A DNA stretch of 64,000 nucleotides from Liopterus haemorrhoidalis (GCA_963971575.1 OZ020612.1:34451916-34515915); one strand, 5' to 3'. Shown: positions 1 through 10,329, numbered from the stretch's first letter. Notes: a model not told the origin generated them from the letters alone. Made by a program: numbers and translations.

Positions 1-184
1 CCCAGCCAGCAACAGCCAGCAACAGCCAGCACAGCAACAGCCAAAACGCCAACCCCACAGACGGAATGTTTCTCTTGGAATTAAAACGGCGTTCGAACAA
101 CCAGACGCCAGACCGGCACGAAACGCGTGGTGTTTCGACAGGTTAATACAAGTGTTTTGAGTGTTTCGGTTATATTTTATAAAA

Positions 185-312
185 ATGAGCACCGAGTAAG
201 TCTTTATAGAATATGTGAGGGAATTCCCATTCCTTTATGATATATCAGATCCATCATATCATGATAATAGGAAGAAGGTCAACGCGTGGCAGCAAATTGC
301 TGAGAATTTTGA
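185..312 (+). pseudogene. MADF-domain protein of a Harbinger element, 5' fragment
   Basis: A start codon at 185 begins MSTE and is followed by a TAA where a CAA codon would keep the frame. After that come FIEYVREFPFLYDISDPSY and NAWQQIAENF. This is the first half of a MADF (Myb/SANT-like, Adf-1 type) DNA-binding domain: the acidic-aromatic start, the YD.SDPSYHD loop and the W..IA helix are all visible. In PIF/Harbinger elements the MADF or Myb-like protein is thought to help the transposase bind element ends. The frame stays open to 397, but the last 28 codons run antisense to the transposase remnant, so they are not MADF sequence. An alternative reading of the stop is that GTAAGT is a splice donor, but an in-frame C-to-T change is simpler. 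Confidence 0.7.
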
Positions 313-620
313 GTCCTGGACAAGTAGGAATAATTATCTTCGGGTCCGACAGTTTCTCGAAAAGGCGTATATTTCTTTAACAAATAAAGAAGATTAAGAA
401 GTTCATAAAAGATACTTCTTGACATACGAAAATATAGGAAAAATATTTCTTCATCTTTTAGAAGGTCTGAAAAAAGATGATGAAATTTGCCAAATTCCCC
501 CCTCTTTTTAAAAATCTCATGGACCTAAAACCTATGTTTCCGCTGTTGTTTTTCCTGCTCTTCCTCCTCAGCATAAATTGCAGCCAATACAATTAGCTCC
601 TCGTCCGATGAACTCTTCAT
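313..620 (-). pseudogene. PIF/Harbinger transposase, N-terminal fragment
   Basis: Read from 620 downward the frame begins MKSSSDEELIVLAAIYAEEE and reaches RKHRF, a TAG in place of Trp, then VHEIFKKRG. The RKHRFWVHP-type motif is typical of the start of PIF/Harbinger DDE_Tnp_4 nucleases. After a frameshift the family pattern resumes as FHHLFQ, KDEEIFFLYFRMS, FYELLNLL and FRETVGP. The DDE catalytic core is absent because of the deletion that fused this fragment to the MADF remnant. At least one stop and one frameshift make it non-functional. Confidence 0.72.
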
Positions 621-789
621 TGCAACCAACGCAGCTGTGCTAAAACTGGGATTATTTCAAACGTCTGTCTGTTCCAGTGCCGTGCTGGCTGTTGCTGGCT
701 GTTCATAATGGGTTTTCTGCTAGGCTGGCTGCTGCCATGCTGGCTGATTATAATGGGTTTGGTGCTTAAGGCGACAGACAAATCGTAGC

Positions 790-960
790 ATAGGTCAGGC
801 CTCCCTGTGATACCATCAAATTGGACGCATTCAGTTGAAATGTATGACAGACAAATGTGTCACACATCTCACAAATAGGGAGCTATTCACTTTCAAGGAG
901 AAGTCCATAGGTCCACCAATAGTGATCTATACGAAAGCGTGTCTTGGCAGTTTTTCTCTG
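790..960 (-). pseudogene. LINE ORF2 C-terminal fragment (RNase H-type LINE)
   Basis: On the minus strand the segment reads ESPICEMCD preceded by a degraded THGYLLKGE-like stretch. That is the LRIGH-x-THGYLL-x-P.CE.C block found just after the RNase H domain of I-superfamily LINEs. The same block occurs on the minus strand at 45.3 kb and on the plus strand at 5.3, 30.55 and 47.5 kb. Only the zinc-knuckle tail survives here. Confidence 0.6.
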
Positions 961-1866
961 CAGTTGCTCCTGCAGGAGGAACCCCACGATTTAACGTCTT
1001 TCTTAGTTTGCTTTAACTTATCATTTTGTATATTATTCTATTCGTGTTGCCATTTACCTAACACCAGTTGTTTCAGATAACTTTTTGCGTCAATTGAAAA
1101 TATTGGTAAGAAGCTCATATCAATCATAGGTCTGTGGGAAGCAGCTACATCAGCTGCTTCACACAAAGTATCTGAAAAGGTCGGATACTTAACAGAGTAA
1201 GATAGACCATCCAGAAAACCATTGATAAGATTGATCCTGGTAGCATTATAAATGACTACAATAAATTACAAATTTCTGTACAACTGCATAAAAAATTAAA
1301 TAATAATGCAGTCACTTAATAATAAAGAATTAAATAAAACATGTTTTAATGATGTAATTCTAGGTATTTTTGAGGTGTTGGTAAAATTGCGCTTGTTATT
1401 AGTGACTGAATCATTAGCTGAAAGTCAGCTAATTATGCTGAGCGCGCTGGCGCTGTGTCCTTGCAGGTAAATATTTAATAAACGTCACAGTTTTCACACG
1501 CCTCTCATTACTATCATTAAATAATTAATCAAGTAGACTGGTTCAGCTGCACCATTTGATGACCTGCGTTTAACATTTCAGTTTTATATTTTAATGAATT
1601 TGTGTCATTTTTATGCCTAGTCACACTGAGTTATAAAAACACTAATTTGTTAGCTTTCACACTTAAATGATAATAAAATAAAGATTTTAACAAATCTAAT
1701 TGATGTTAGTTGAGCGGTGCTTTGTAATTCAGTAAATATTATGACATGACCAGCAAATATCTGTTTAGTGAAATAAATTTAATATAAAGAGTATCTATTA
1801 TTTATACCAATCTAATAATAATGACAATAATAACTTCCCAACGCCAATGTGGTGTATAAGAGCTAG
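961..1866. other. No recognisable feature
   Basis: AT-rich sequence. I see no coding pattern, tandem repeat or strong inverted repeat here. Confidence 0.5.
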
Positions 1867-2614
1867 TGCGGACGCCCGGCTTTTTGACAGTACGGTCTTT
1901 TTAGTAGTGATATATATATATGAGTGCGGACGACCAGCTGAATAACCGCAAATACTGAAAAAATATACTCAGATACAGTTGTCAATAACAGTAACAGTTT
2001 ATTATCAATATAGTTGATAATAAATTTTGAACAAAATGTATTAATTTGTGCTCTTTTGCTTCGCATTCGTAAAAACCGAACGAAGAATTGTAGGTTTTTT
2101 AACAAGCCAAATAATAATTCCATAAATTTTCGAGAAGTTCTGTGCTTATCCCAAGAAGTTTTTCTTTATTTTCGAATAAGTAAAATTATGTTTTTGTAAT
2201 TTTACTTTAAGTGATTGTTCTATTGTTCTCATATTGGTAGAATCGCCTCACATACTTCCATCCACAGCTTTTTTCCAGGTTCAATGACTCATTTTTCAAT
2301 AGCACGATAATCATTTTTTCAATTAATAATAAATCGAATACGCAGTCTTCAAACACTACACGAAACTAGTGAGTAATAAAAAACGGGAAAAACGACTATT
2401 CTACCGGTCGTGTGCTTGCATATATCTATTTAAGATGGTTTCATTTTATAAGACAGCAATCGAACCACTAATAAGTTAGAATATGTTCTGGTTTCCAAAC
2501 CGTAACGGAAAATAATCGATCGTCCGCGCATAGTCAATGTAGAAGATGTGTTTAATACAAATCGGCTGAAACTCTGGAACCATTTTCCGGATAAAAACCG
2601 GTCGTCCGTGTTGG
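1867..2614. mobile_element. Candidate DNA element with CGGACGACCGG ends
   Basis: The left side has GCGGACGCCCGGCTTTTT at about 1868 and a second copy, GCGGACGACCAG, at about 1924. The right side has AAAAACCGGTCGTCCGTG near 2596, which is the inverted form. Further inverted partial copies lie near 2398 (ACCGGTCGTG) and 2516 (GATCGTCCGCG). The arrangement looks like terminal plus subterminal repeats around about 750 bp of AT-rich DNA. No transposase or clear target duplication was found, so the superfamily is open. Confidence 0.4.
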
Positions 2615-2679
2615 CTCTATACTCGTATTTATTTCAAGGCACGTGCCAGCGTGACGAATAAGCCGAATAGGCCAGGTGA

Positions 2680-2800
2680 GAAGATTTATATTTGTGAGAT
2701 GTGTGATCTGTATCACACATCTTACAATTGTACACGTCTGTACTTGTTTGCATCGTGCATATTAACCGAATGCGTCCAATTCGAGGATATTACGGATTAT
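2680..2800 (+). pseudogene. LINE ORF2 C-terminal zinc-knuckle fragment
   Basis: The plus strand encodes YICEMCD, a disrupted stretch, then CILTECVQFED. This matches the P.CE.C(8-9)HILTEC..F tail that follows RNase H in I-type LINEs. The spacing is lengthened by an internal insertion, so the metal-binding pattern is broken. Confidence 0.5.
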
Positions 2801-3109
2801 AAGAATTATCAATCGACTCGGGCGGCGACATTGTAATTGTGTACAGGTTGCTTCTCTTCCTGAAAAATTTGAACTTATTCTACAGAATCTTGTGTTTCCA
2901 AGTATTTTGTATACTGTTATGATGAGGCTTTCTTAGTGACTAATGGATATTTAATCTACCCAGATTTGCATTACCATTGATCCTCTTTCATCTTCACCAA
3001 GAGATGCCATGGCTTTGTGGTAAGATATGTATCTGTGGATCATAGAACCTCGGAATGAATCCCCGACATCATTTTGGAATTTTCATTTGATAATGTAACA
3101 ACTCAGGAA
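2801..3109. other. No recognisable feature
   Basis: AT-rich DNA with no coding pattern or repeat that I can support. Confidence 0.4.
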
Positions 3110-3286
3110 AATCCTAAATAAAGTTGGCCAAACAAAATCATAATACTCAATTATGTGGACTTGCCAAACAACCATCCGTAAAAATTGAAATACGTCTTCG
3201 TAATTCTTCAATTTTTACGGATGGTTGTTTGGCAAGTCCACATAATTTAGTATTATAATTTGGTTTGGCCAACTTTATTTAGGATT
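3110..3286. repeat. Near-perfect fold-back (80-bp arms, 17-nt loop)
   Basis: The left arm (3110-3189) begins AATCCTAAATAAAGTTGGCC and ends AAAAATTGAA. The right arm (3207-3286) is its reverse complement with only a few mismatches, and the loop is 3190-3206. A transcript would form a very long stable hairpin. The shape suggests a fold-back MITE or a recent inverted duplication; no target duplication is obvious. Confidence 0.85.
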
Positions 3287-4418
3287 TTTTTTGTTATGGA
3301 CCAAGTTTCACATCCATGCAGACCCCATAAAATTTTACATTTATTACAATACTTTCCTTCGTTGAAAGTAAAATTCTAAACATCTTTTGTTGTGTATTAT
3401 CTTTATTATCTGGTGGAAGTAGGGTAGAAGTAAATATCGAACATTTATCGGTGGCCATGTTTTGCGTGGAAGTGTGGAAAGAGAAAGGCGGCTAACGCCT
3501 CGTTGCCATGGTGATAGGGAGATAACCACGCTCCGATGTTGCGAAATTACCATCGTCGCTCTCGCGGAATGTTCAGTCAGCTCGTTACTCTTTGCGGTTC
3601 GAAAATCACTTCATGTCTCTCTTTCCCTTCACATTTATCCAGTTATCAAAGTCATTTTCTTTTTCCGCACTCAGAGGTCACCTTCGATGCTATTTCAAAC
3701 TCAGACACAAAATGAGATTCTAACATTTTATTGGATGATTTTTAAACATTTTTGCTGAGGAAAACATTTTTCAATGAAATGTGTTATTTTTTGTACAGCC
3801 ATGTTCAAATTCTACAGCCCATTTTTTACAGCTGTAAATAAAGGTAAAATTTCCGCTGCCGTTACCTTTTTTAAAAGCAAACTTTATAACTTCATGTTGT
3901 TGTGTTTTATCCATTTTAAAATTACACTGAACGACTTTATTAAAACGACTACTTACAAAAAACTATTAGACAGATCGATTTTACTCAAAATATATAATAA
4001 ATACATATGTAATTGGAGCCATAAACTCAATGATTTCTTCAAGAAATTCAATAAAACCTGCATTCTAAAACAGTATTAAAGACGGATGCCAGCGAAGAGA
4101 TATAGACTGGGAGTCATGACAGTTTATGGTCTCCGATTTCATACAGCATGCCTTTTGAACGAGGGAATATTTACCCTGTGACAACAAAGAAAGGAGGGTA
4201 CTAAACCCCTGCACGCTTTCCGTTTATATGGAAAACTGCATTTCCACTTGCACAAAATTTTGTGTTTTTCTCTGATTTAATAATGCTTGCTATTACGTGA
4301 TCTTGTAATAAAAAAATATGATTTTCCGCGTTTTCATGCAGCATGCCGATGAAAAGAATTAAAATTTGTGTCATAGAACCCCTATAAAAAAATTGGTATG
4401 TGGCCCTCGTTGGCCCAA
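3287..4418. other. Unassigned; a GC-richer patch at 3440-3680
   Basis: The patch at 3440-3680 is visibly richer in G+C and CpG than its surroundings. Open frames cross it (for example 3462-3758) but none resembles a known family, and codon use follows base composition. The frame at 3774-4079 is Lys/Phe/Asn-rich, as expected of random AT-rich sequence. A host first exon or regulatory stretch cannot be excluded. Confidence 0.3.
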
Positions 4419-4488
4419 GGGTGGAAAATTTAGGAAAAGTTTTGTGAAACTTTGAATCACCCAAAATGTTTCCGAAATTTTCCACCTT
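4419..4488. repeat. Imperfect hairpin
   Basis: GGTGGAAAATTTAGGAAAAG near 4419 pairs with CTTTCC-containing TTTCCGAAATTTTCCACC ending near 4488, with a loop of about 20 nt. The flank up to about 4700 has moderate GC and open frames on both strands (4466-4804 plus, 4570-4809 minus) with no recognisable domain. Confidence 0.55.
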
Positions 4489-4699
4489 TGAGACGCATGC
4501 CCATTTTTCCAATATGAGTTCTTTTAAAAAAAAAGGGGCTCGGACCCTTGCCCTGCCTCGGCCTCGAAACTATTTCTCAGCAGCCACGTATGAAACTAAA
4601 GAAATGTGCCTCCAGGAGCTGCAGGATGCGGGTAGCCCCATATATTTCCTTGGGTCCGGACCTCCGCCCAAGAATATCTCGAAGGGCTCCCTGAAATTT

Positions 4700-5099
4700 T
4701 CTGATAAACAGAAAAGAATGAAGAGAGTAATTTTACTCTTTTTTAATAATAATAAAAATATGTATACAAATACAAAGTTGGGTACAATATATTTATATAC
4801 ATAACGCAAAAAAACAATATAAACAAAACATTGTCACAAGAGATACAAAGTATATTGTGGTGACTTAGTTTAACATGCATACCGTTAATTCTTCATAGCA
4901 AAATAGTTAATTAGGAGTAGAAAATAAATACATATATATTATATAAATACAATAAAATTCATACATATATACAAATCAGAGATACCAATAAAATCAGAAA
5001 TATTAATAAAATTACAAAGTATTAAACATGTTTAACCTAGAATCGCTAGTCAATGAAGATAACCATCGTTTGACATGTCCAGTATAATAAGATTGACTA
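4700..5099. other. No recognisable feature
   Basis: Strongly AT-rich sequence with TATATA runs and no coding signal. Confidence 0.4.
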
Positions 5100-5700
5100 T
5101 GGTGATATAAAAGATCTTTCCATCAAATCCAACTTATGGCAAAACATAAAAGAAGACTGGAAACGACAATAGCACAATCTAACGAACCACAAACTTCGCC
5201 ATATAAAAGAAGACGCCAAACCCTGGGTTCTAGTATAGGCAACAGAAAAGAACAGAGAGTTCTTACAAGACTTAGAAGTGGCCACACATTCATTACACAC
5301 CACCAACATCTAATGAAAAGAAGAGATGTGGAAAACTGTGACAACTGCAACAAAACTGTAACAGTAGAACATATAATCCTGAAGTGCCAACTATACGAAG
5401 AACTCAGACGGAAGCACAGAATACCAGACAACCTGAAAGAAGCTCTAAGCCCAGAAAATGAAAACATTTTACTAGATTACCTCAAAGAAGCAGATCTGTT
5501 CCGTAAAATTTAATTCCCAAATGTCCTATTATTTCTAAATTATCTAACTTATGTCTTATGACAAAATTGTAAATATGCCTCATTGTAAATTAATGTCAAC
5601 ATTCATCTTTGTAAATCAATGTAAATTACTGTAATTGTACCGGGGTGCTAATAACCACAGCATTTGAAGTGCCTCCAAAATATATCCTAAATAAAAAAAA
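5100..5700 (+). pseudogene. 3' end of an RNase H-type LINE
   Basis: The open frame 5136-5513 encodes the C-terminus of a LINE ORF2: LTRLRSGHTFITHHQHLMKR, then a CDNC...TVEHIILKC zinc knuckle, and the terminal DYLKEADLFRKI. The knuckle retains two Cys, one His and a final Cys. A 3' UTR of about 180 bp follows and ends near 5700 in CCTAAATAAAAAAAA. It contains GGGGTGCTAATAACC and TTGAAGTGCC, and nearly the same 3' end closes the LINE copy at 48.2 kb, so the two are one family. Everything upstream of the knuckle region is missing, which is classic 5' truncation. Polymerase and endonuclease domains are absent. Confidence 0.78.
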
Positions 5701-5979
5701 TGTCTTTTAGTTGTAGTGGAAACGCATTACACGATTTTTGACAGTTTATAGATAAAGTTCTAGAAGTAATTGCTTTTTTTGATTTCAATATTTTACAAAA
5801 TTTATTGTAATTTTAAATATAGTTTTATCCTAAATAAACGCATTACATTTTTTCATTGACGCTTGAGGAGCAAAAAAAGTTGAGGGCCGTATACAGCCCG
5901 CGAGTCGTTGTTTTGATACCCCCCGTATTACAGATAAATATCATAAGTGCCCCCTTAAACATAAGTCCTGCATAAGCCA

Positions 5980-6150
5980 CTGAGTGGGAAGACTGTAAAA
6001 AATGGAGGGATGAGCTAACCGAAAATCTATCAAGTATTAGTGTATGAAATATATGGAAAGAACTGACACTTAACAGATTAAAATGGAAGACTTATGTGAG
6101 TAAGGTCAAAAGTCAACCCGACTGACTATACCCAAGAAGAGAGAAAGAGA
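5980..6150 (+). pseudogene. RTE-like LINE 3' tail
   Basis: The plus strand reads WRDELTENLSSI, then RLKWKTYVSKVKSQPD with small lesions, then CCCAAGAAGAG. This is the C-terminus and 3' end of the same family as the large copy at 52.9-54.3 kb. Most other copies in the window also retain only this last stretch. Confidence 0.7.
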
Positions 6151-6154
6151 AAGA

Positions 6155-6215
6155 TGCCCTGGCTGGGATTTGAACCTCTGCGCTATCAAAGCTGTAGTTA
6201 TTAAATCTTTAAAAT
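6155..6215 (-). repeat. tRNA-like remnant with intact B box (SINE fragment)
   Basis: On the minus strand GGTTCAAATCCCA is an exact pol III B-box match followed by GCCAGGGC, which can be the 3' acceptor side. No convincing A box or cloverleaf lies upstream, so this is probably a truncated tRNA-derived SINE rather than a tRNA gene. Confidence 0.4.
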
Positions 6216-7022
6216 CATTGAATCAAATAAATTCGTCACTGTAGACAAAATAATAAATCATTATTACATCAGCAATCGCGGCACATAACTTCCATAATAG
6301 AAACGTAAATAATCTTAGATAATTCACATAATTCCATCATGAAATTGGTATTATCGATTGCTCCAAGGTTAGATAATCTGTTCTTTCAATATCCAATGTC
6401 GCTGTCTGGTTCGTGATCTATGGTTCGTATTGTTGTGATTCGGTTGGTCGTCGGTCCACACGGCAGTATGGGTCCCAGAACATTCTGTTATTTAATTGGC
6501 TGTGGGTGTATCATACGATAAACAAAAATAAAAAAATAAACAAGGATGCAGCATGGCGTTTTGTTTTTTAATAACGTAGGGTAGAAAAAATTAATAGTGC
6601 CCTGTTCTTTGTCTAGTGGAGATATATGTAAGAAATTAATCACACATTTACTCGGTACAAAGGTAGTTAGGAGTTTGTTATAGAGCTTTTTAAATTTTAG
6701 AGATAAAATCTAGTTTTTTCCATTTAATTGTTGGACATATTTCATTTTTTATTTATGAAGACTTCATTTATAATGGAGAAGTGTAATTAAGCTCTGTTTT
6801 ATAATGTTAATTAATAAACTTATCAAAACATATTTTAAAATTTTTGAAACCGTAAAAAGAACTTCAAAATGTTAATAAGATATTGATAATTTAAAAAAAA
6901 TGTAATGTACCTACTGTTTAGCTATAAATCTCTATTCTCTGTCTTTTCGTATTTCTTCTTCTTAACCAATTCTCACTAGATCTTTTGTTAAGTGATCTCT
7001 GTATTAATCAAAATTAGTGCTA
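6216..7022. other. No recognisable feature
   Basis: AT-rich and without coding, tandem or inverted structure I can support. Confidence 0.4.
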
Positions 7023-7096
7023 GGAACCGAAATAAGTGTTTCCGGTACCCGGTTCCGCTTGTTGGACAAAACCGGGTCTGTAATTTTCGATCAACC

Positions 7097-7222
7097 CGGT
7101 TCCGGATACTCGGTTTCGGATACTCGGTGTCGGATATTCGGTTTCGGATACTCGGTTTAGGATACTCGGTTTCGGATGCCTGGTTCCGGATACTCGGTTC
7201 AGAATACCCGATTCTGGATACC
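7097..7222. repeat. 14-bp minisatellite, nine units
   Basis: Nine head-to-tail units of consensus CGGTTTCGGATACT run without indels; each differs at zero to four positions. A more degenerate relative, CCGGTACCCGGTTCCG, lies just upstream at about 7040. Because 42 bp is a multiple of three, the array creates a repetitive open frame (6992-7396) that is an artefact of the period. Confidence 0.9.
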
Positions 7223-7551
7223 CGTTTTAGCCTCGTTTCCCTTTTTTGCTCATCACATGGATTTAGACCAATTCATGAATTAGGATTTCGTAAATGCTTA
7301 AAACCAAGAAACTATAAAATATATACCTCTTTACCTGCATACAGACAAATTAGGCATACTTCTAAAAAACATATCACCCAAAAAATATATTTATGAAAGC
7401 TCTAGATGCCTGGAGTAAACAACAAAATTATGTTTTTGAAAATAAAGTTCTTAGAGACGGTTTTGCCTAAAATAAGCCTAAATCCTTTTGGTCTCCACCC
7501 TATTTCAGTAACGGCAGTAACAGCACAGAAATACTTAGTTACAACTAGGTG

Positions 7552-8693
7552 CAGTGGCGGCTCCTCATGAAGAGCCAAGGAGCCATAGTTCTACAATTGC
7601 AAAATTATGGCAACACCATCACCAATTAATCGTTGAAAAAGCTTTTATTTTCTTTAAAAATACCGATAAAAACAAATAAATATACACTCGTTTAAGTACG
7701 GAACGCTGCTACTGCCATGCATCTAATACGGCGAAGCAGGCTTTGTATTTATCTAGGCAGGCAGCCAAATCGAAACTGTCTCTGTTTTCAGACGGTTTTT
7801 TGGCCTCCGCGGAGAGTTGGCGGATAAGAGCGGATGGTCAGTTCATGCGGTAGAGTTACCTTAAAGAGAGCCAGCTAGATCTTGGCCCGAGTTAGGTTTC
7901 ATGTAGAAAGCATCGCGTATTATAGTGTGTTTTTTTTTTACTATGCCATGTCGTGCATGTGTGTTGTTTTATGTTACTATTAGAAATGAAGAGTATTAGT
8001 AACCTTTTGAAAAAAAAATTTTCTTCGTATTCCCTCGAGGAAAAACACGAAATAAAACAACTGGGAAGACCGCTACCGGATTTGTACACTTGAATGTTTT
8101 TGCCTCTGCTTCTAAAACACGGATAAGAATATTAAATAGAAACATTTAGTTAAAGGACAATTGGATTTGCGGATACGACGAAAATCAAGCTGTTTTTTTG
8201 TTTTCCTTGCGTTTTATTTGGGGGAAAATTAACACGGACGAAGAACGGTAATACGGGTTTAGTGCACATCTGGGAAAAAATTAAAACGCACGAGAAATCG
8301 ACATATGAACAATGCTTTTAGTATTTCTATGCTTGGCAAATCAAATATTTTAACCCAGTTGAACTCAGCCTATAGAAACGAAATAGTAGAACACAACGAT
8401 TGAGTTGACAAGAACAGTTTTAAACATAATCATAAATTGTATTCGATTTACAAGACAATATTTAGGTAGATAAGTGCTCGCGATAAGTACTTAATGCATT
8501 TTTCATTTTTAAATAACTTCTCAATTTGTCTACATTAAAATGTTTGTGTCGGTGTTTTTCTAATTGGTAATAAACGAGGTAATATATTACTGCAAGCTGA
8601 GCTGATTCCAAACTTTGGATTAAATGGGGGGGGGGCGTAGGAGATTGGCCCGAAATTGACCCTACCACTCAATATTGTCACGAGATGCCACTG
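7552..8693 (+). mobile_element. hAT element with perfect 8-bp target duplication
   Basis: The element begins CAGTGGCGGCTC and ends GAGATGCCACTG, imperfect inverted repeats of the common hAT type. It is flanked on both sides by ACTAGGTG (7544-7551 and 8694-8701), a perfect 8-bp duplication, which is the hAT hallmark. It encloses a decayed transposase N-terminus on the plus strand. At 1142 bp it is far shorter than an autonomous hAT, so it is an internally deleted derivative. Confidence 0.88.
7986..8465 (+). pseudogene. hAT transposase N-terminus (ZMYM1-like, TTF zinc finger)
   Basis: The frame starts MKSISNLLKKKFSSYSLEEK and continues EIKQLGRPLPDLY. After a stop come KTRIRILNRN, then LKDNWICGYDENQAVFLFSL. 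In this family that block normally reads WLCGC...FCFPC, so most of the zinc-binding cysteines are lost. Further on GKIKTHE-like residues precede MLGKSNILTQLNSAYRNEIV EHND, the conserved link from the TTF finger to the DDE domain. At least four stops or frameshifts are present. The catalytic domain and the C-terminal dimerisation region are missing. It sits inside the TSD-bounded hAT element, which supports the assignment. Confidence 0.72.
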
Positions 8694-8701
8694 ACTAGGT
8701 G

Positions 8702-9729
8702 AGACTAGAATTCTCACTTTTCTATTTTATTTTTATAAAGTATTTTCCTAATAACGACGGAACGAAAAACTTTCGGACCTCTACGCTACTCAGGAGTTAG
8801 AAATCAATTAATTAGTATGTGATCATTAAACTTGCTCTTGATATATCACCTAAAACACTATGATAAATGTTTTATGACTATTGTAAGGACCAATATAATA
8901 GAAAATACCCTAAAAAAATACAACTCCTCCTTTTCTATCAATATAATCTAGTAAACTGCCCCATTGGGCGTATATTCTACCCTATTTCTATAAATTCAAC
9001 TATTGTTATATAATTCTTTTAAAAAGTGACACTGATCCTTTGCCTATTGTAACTCAGCTCCATCTTTTATTAAAAACGGAAGTGATATATGGATCATAGA
9101 CGTAACACGCCTACGGAGGAAGAAAGGTTTTCTCTAATTATTAAAGATGTGGTGCGTGCCTGATGATCAGTATTATGTATTAGCTGCTTTTTATAATGTA
9201 ACTCGTGGATAGTCTAATATCACGCAAGGCACACCTAAATATTCAAAATTTGTTTGACATTGTTTTAATCAGACTATTTATATCCATTACAGATAACTTG
9301 CACGTATTTTATATCGGGAGATAATGTGAATGATAATACTTTTAGCAATGCTACCAACCTACTTATTTAGGATTAGATATAGATAATGATATCATGATTA
9401 GTTTCCATTGGTTAGTTTTTCACATTTAAATTAGTTAATATGTGTGGGTCACGTATAGCTATGCATCCCCCCTCTTCCACAGTTTTACGTTAATAAAAGT
9501 GTAAATTTAAAAATTATTACTATTAAATAAAAGTACAGGCACGATATACCAACTCTTTATCTAAAATGAAAATTGAAAGCAATACAAACAGTGGATTTCG
9601 AATAATAACGGGACTGCAACAGGGATTCTGTATGTATCCAACACACTCCAAGATTTATTTAAACCAGGAGTTCCCAACTTGAGTTCTGCCGAGTTCCGCT
9701 GATTAAAAATTGTTTAAAATAATATCAGA
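8702..9729. other. No recognisable feature
   Basis: AT-rich sequence; no coding or repeat structure that I can support. Confidence 0.4.
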
Positions 9730-9730
9730 G

Positions 9731-9925
9731 CCGTAGCAACGCCTTGGCATTGGGGCAAGTGCCAGGGGCGCCATCGTGAGTTTTCTTTTTTGACATCATC
9801 ACTTGTATTTTAGAAGTGAGGACTTCTTTTTTAGGTCATCACTTGTATTTTCACCTGTCTATTAAAATTAAAATCAATATGATGCCCTTCTTAAATAAAA
9901 TGAAAAAATATACAAAGGGCGCTAC
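9731..9925 (+). mobile_element. MITE fragment (CAGAGCCGTAGCAA end) with hairpin module
   Basis: The left end CAGAGCCGTAGCAACG is followed by TTGGCATTGGGGCAAGTGCC. Then come copies of the module TCATCACTTGTATTTTAG AAGTGAGGAC, an imperfect palindrome of about 31 nt. The same end and module recur at 32.4, 34.65 and 41.6 kb. The right terminus is not preserved here. Confidence 0.65.
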
Positions 9926-10011
9926 TTTACGTTAAAATTATTTATTTGCAAATTAATAGTTTAAAACATGTTGAACAAAGTTCCATAAATTATTAATATT
10001 CTGTAAGGCAG

Positions 10012-10130
10012 AGGTTCTTAAATTTTTTGGCCTCGCGACCCTCTTTCGGGATTAAAAATTATAGGCGATCCCACGCATAGGATGACTATAGTCGGATCTG
10101 TCCTATGGGACCTCATAGGACAGACCGTTC
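10012..10130. mobile_element. hAT-type terminus fragment and a short perfect hairpin
   Basis: CAGAGGTTCTTAAATTTTTT GGCCTCGCGACCC is the form seen at the ends of many non-autonomous hAT elements; only this end is found. Just downstream, TCTGTCCTATG and CATAGGACAGA (10097-10124) form a perfect 11-bp stem. Confidence 0.5.
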
Positions 10131-10329
10131 GGCTAGACTATGATTAACCGTTCCTGTCCGTTCCAAACTATTTAATGTGGAAATACATGATTTTATACAT
10201 TTGACAATAATATTGGACTGAGGATGATTGGATTACCAATCGAAACATCTCGATAATTTTTGAATAAATATATGACGATTATGAAATAAGAATTTTATTT
10301 AATGATGAAATAAATAAATAACGATGAAA

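Larger units (their letters stand above)
1..770. mobile_element. PIF/Harbinger-like element, internally deleted
   Basis: The segment opens with CAGCCAGCAACAGCCAGC-type repeats (about 1-52). The same motif returns in inverted form at about 680-765 as GCTGGCTGTTGCTGGCTG. Between them lie a MADF remnant on the plus strand and a PIF/Harbinger nuclease remnant on the minus strand. This is the usual two-gene content of the superfamily, a DNA-binding protein plus a DDE transposase. The two remnants abut near position 312, so most of both genes has been deleted. The left end may lie outside the window, so no target duplication can be checked. Confidence 0.7.

Noticed and set aside
215..397. A complete 60-residue MADF protein
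   Set aside because: Only the first 33 residues are MADF; the rest runs antisense to a transposase remnant, and the codon read as the start (GTG at 215) is internal to the domain.
3774..4079. A 101-codon gene
   Set aside because: Residues are dominated by Lys, Phe, Asn and Ile as expected of AT-rich noise; no domain.
4466..4804. A 112-codon protein-coding gene
   Set aside because: Open on both strands, no family motif, starts in a hairpin and ends in AT-rich low-complexity sequence.
6155..6215. tRNA gene on the minus strand
   Set aside because: A perfect B box but no A box, anticodon arm or cloverleaf upstream.
6992..7396. A 134-codon protein with repeated RFRILGFGYSVSD blocks
   Set aside because: It is produced by the 14-bp minisatellite reading through three frames; there is no other support.
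8462..8717. hAT C-terminus on the minus strand (VDKLRSYLKMKNALS frame)
   Set aside because: Orientation conflicts with the plus-strand transposase and the residues do not match the dimerisation core convincingly.
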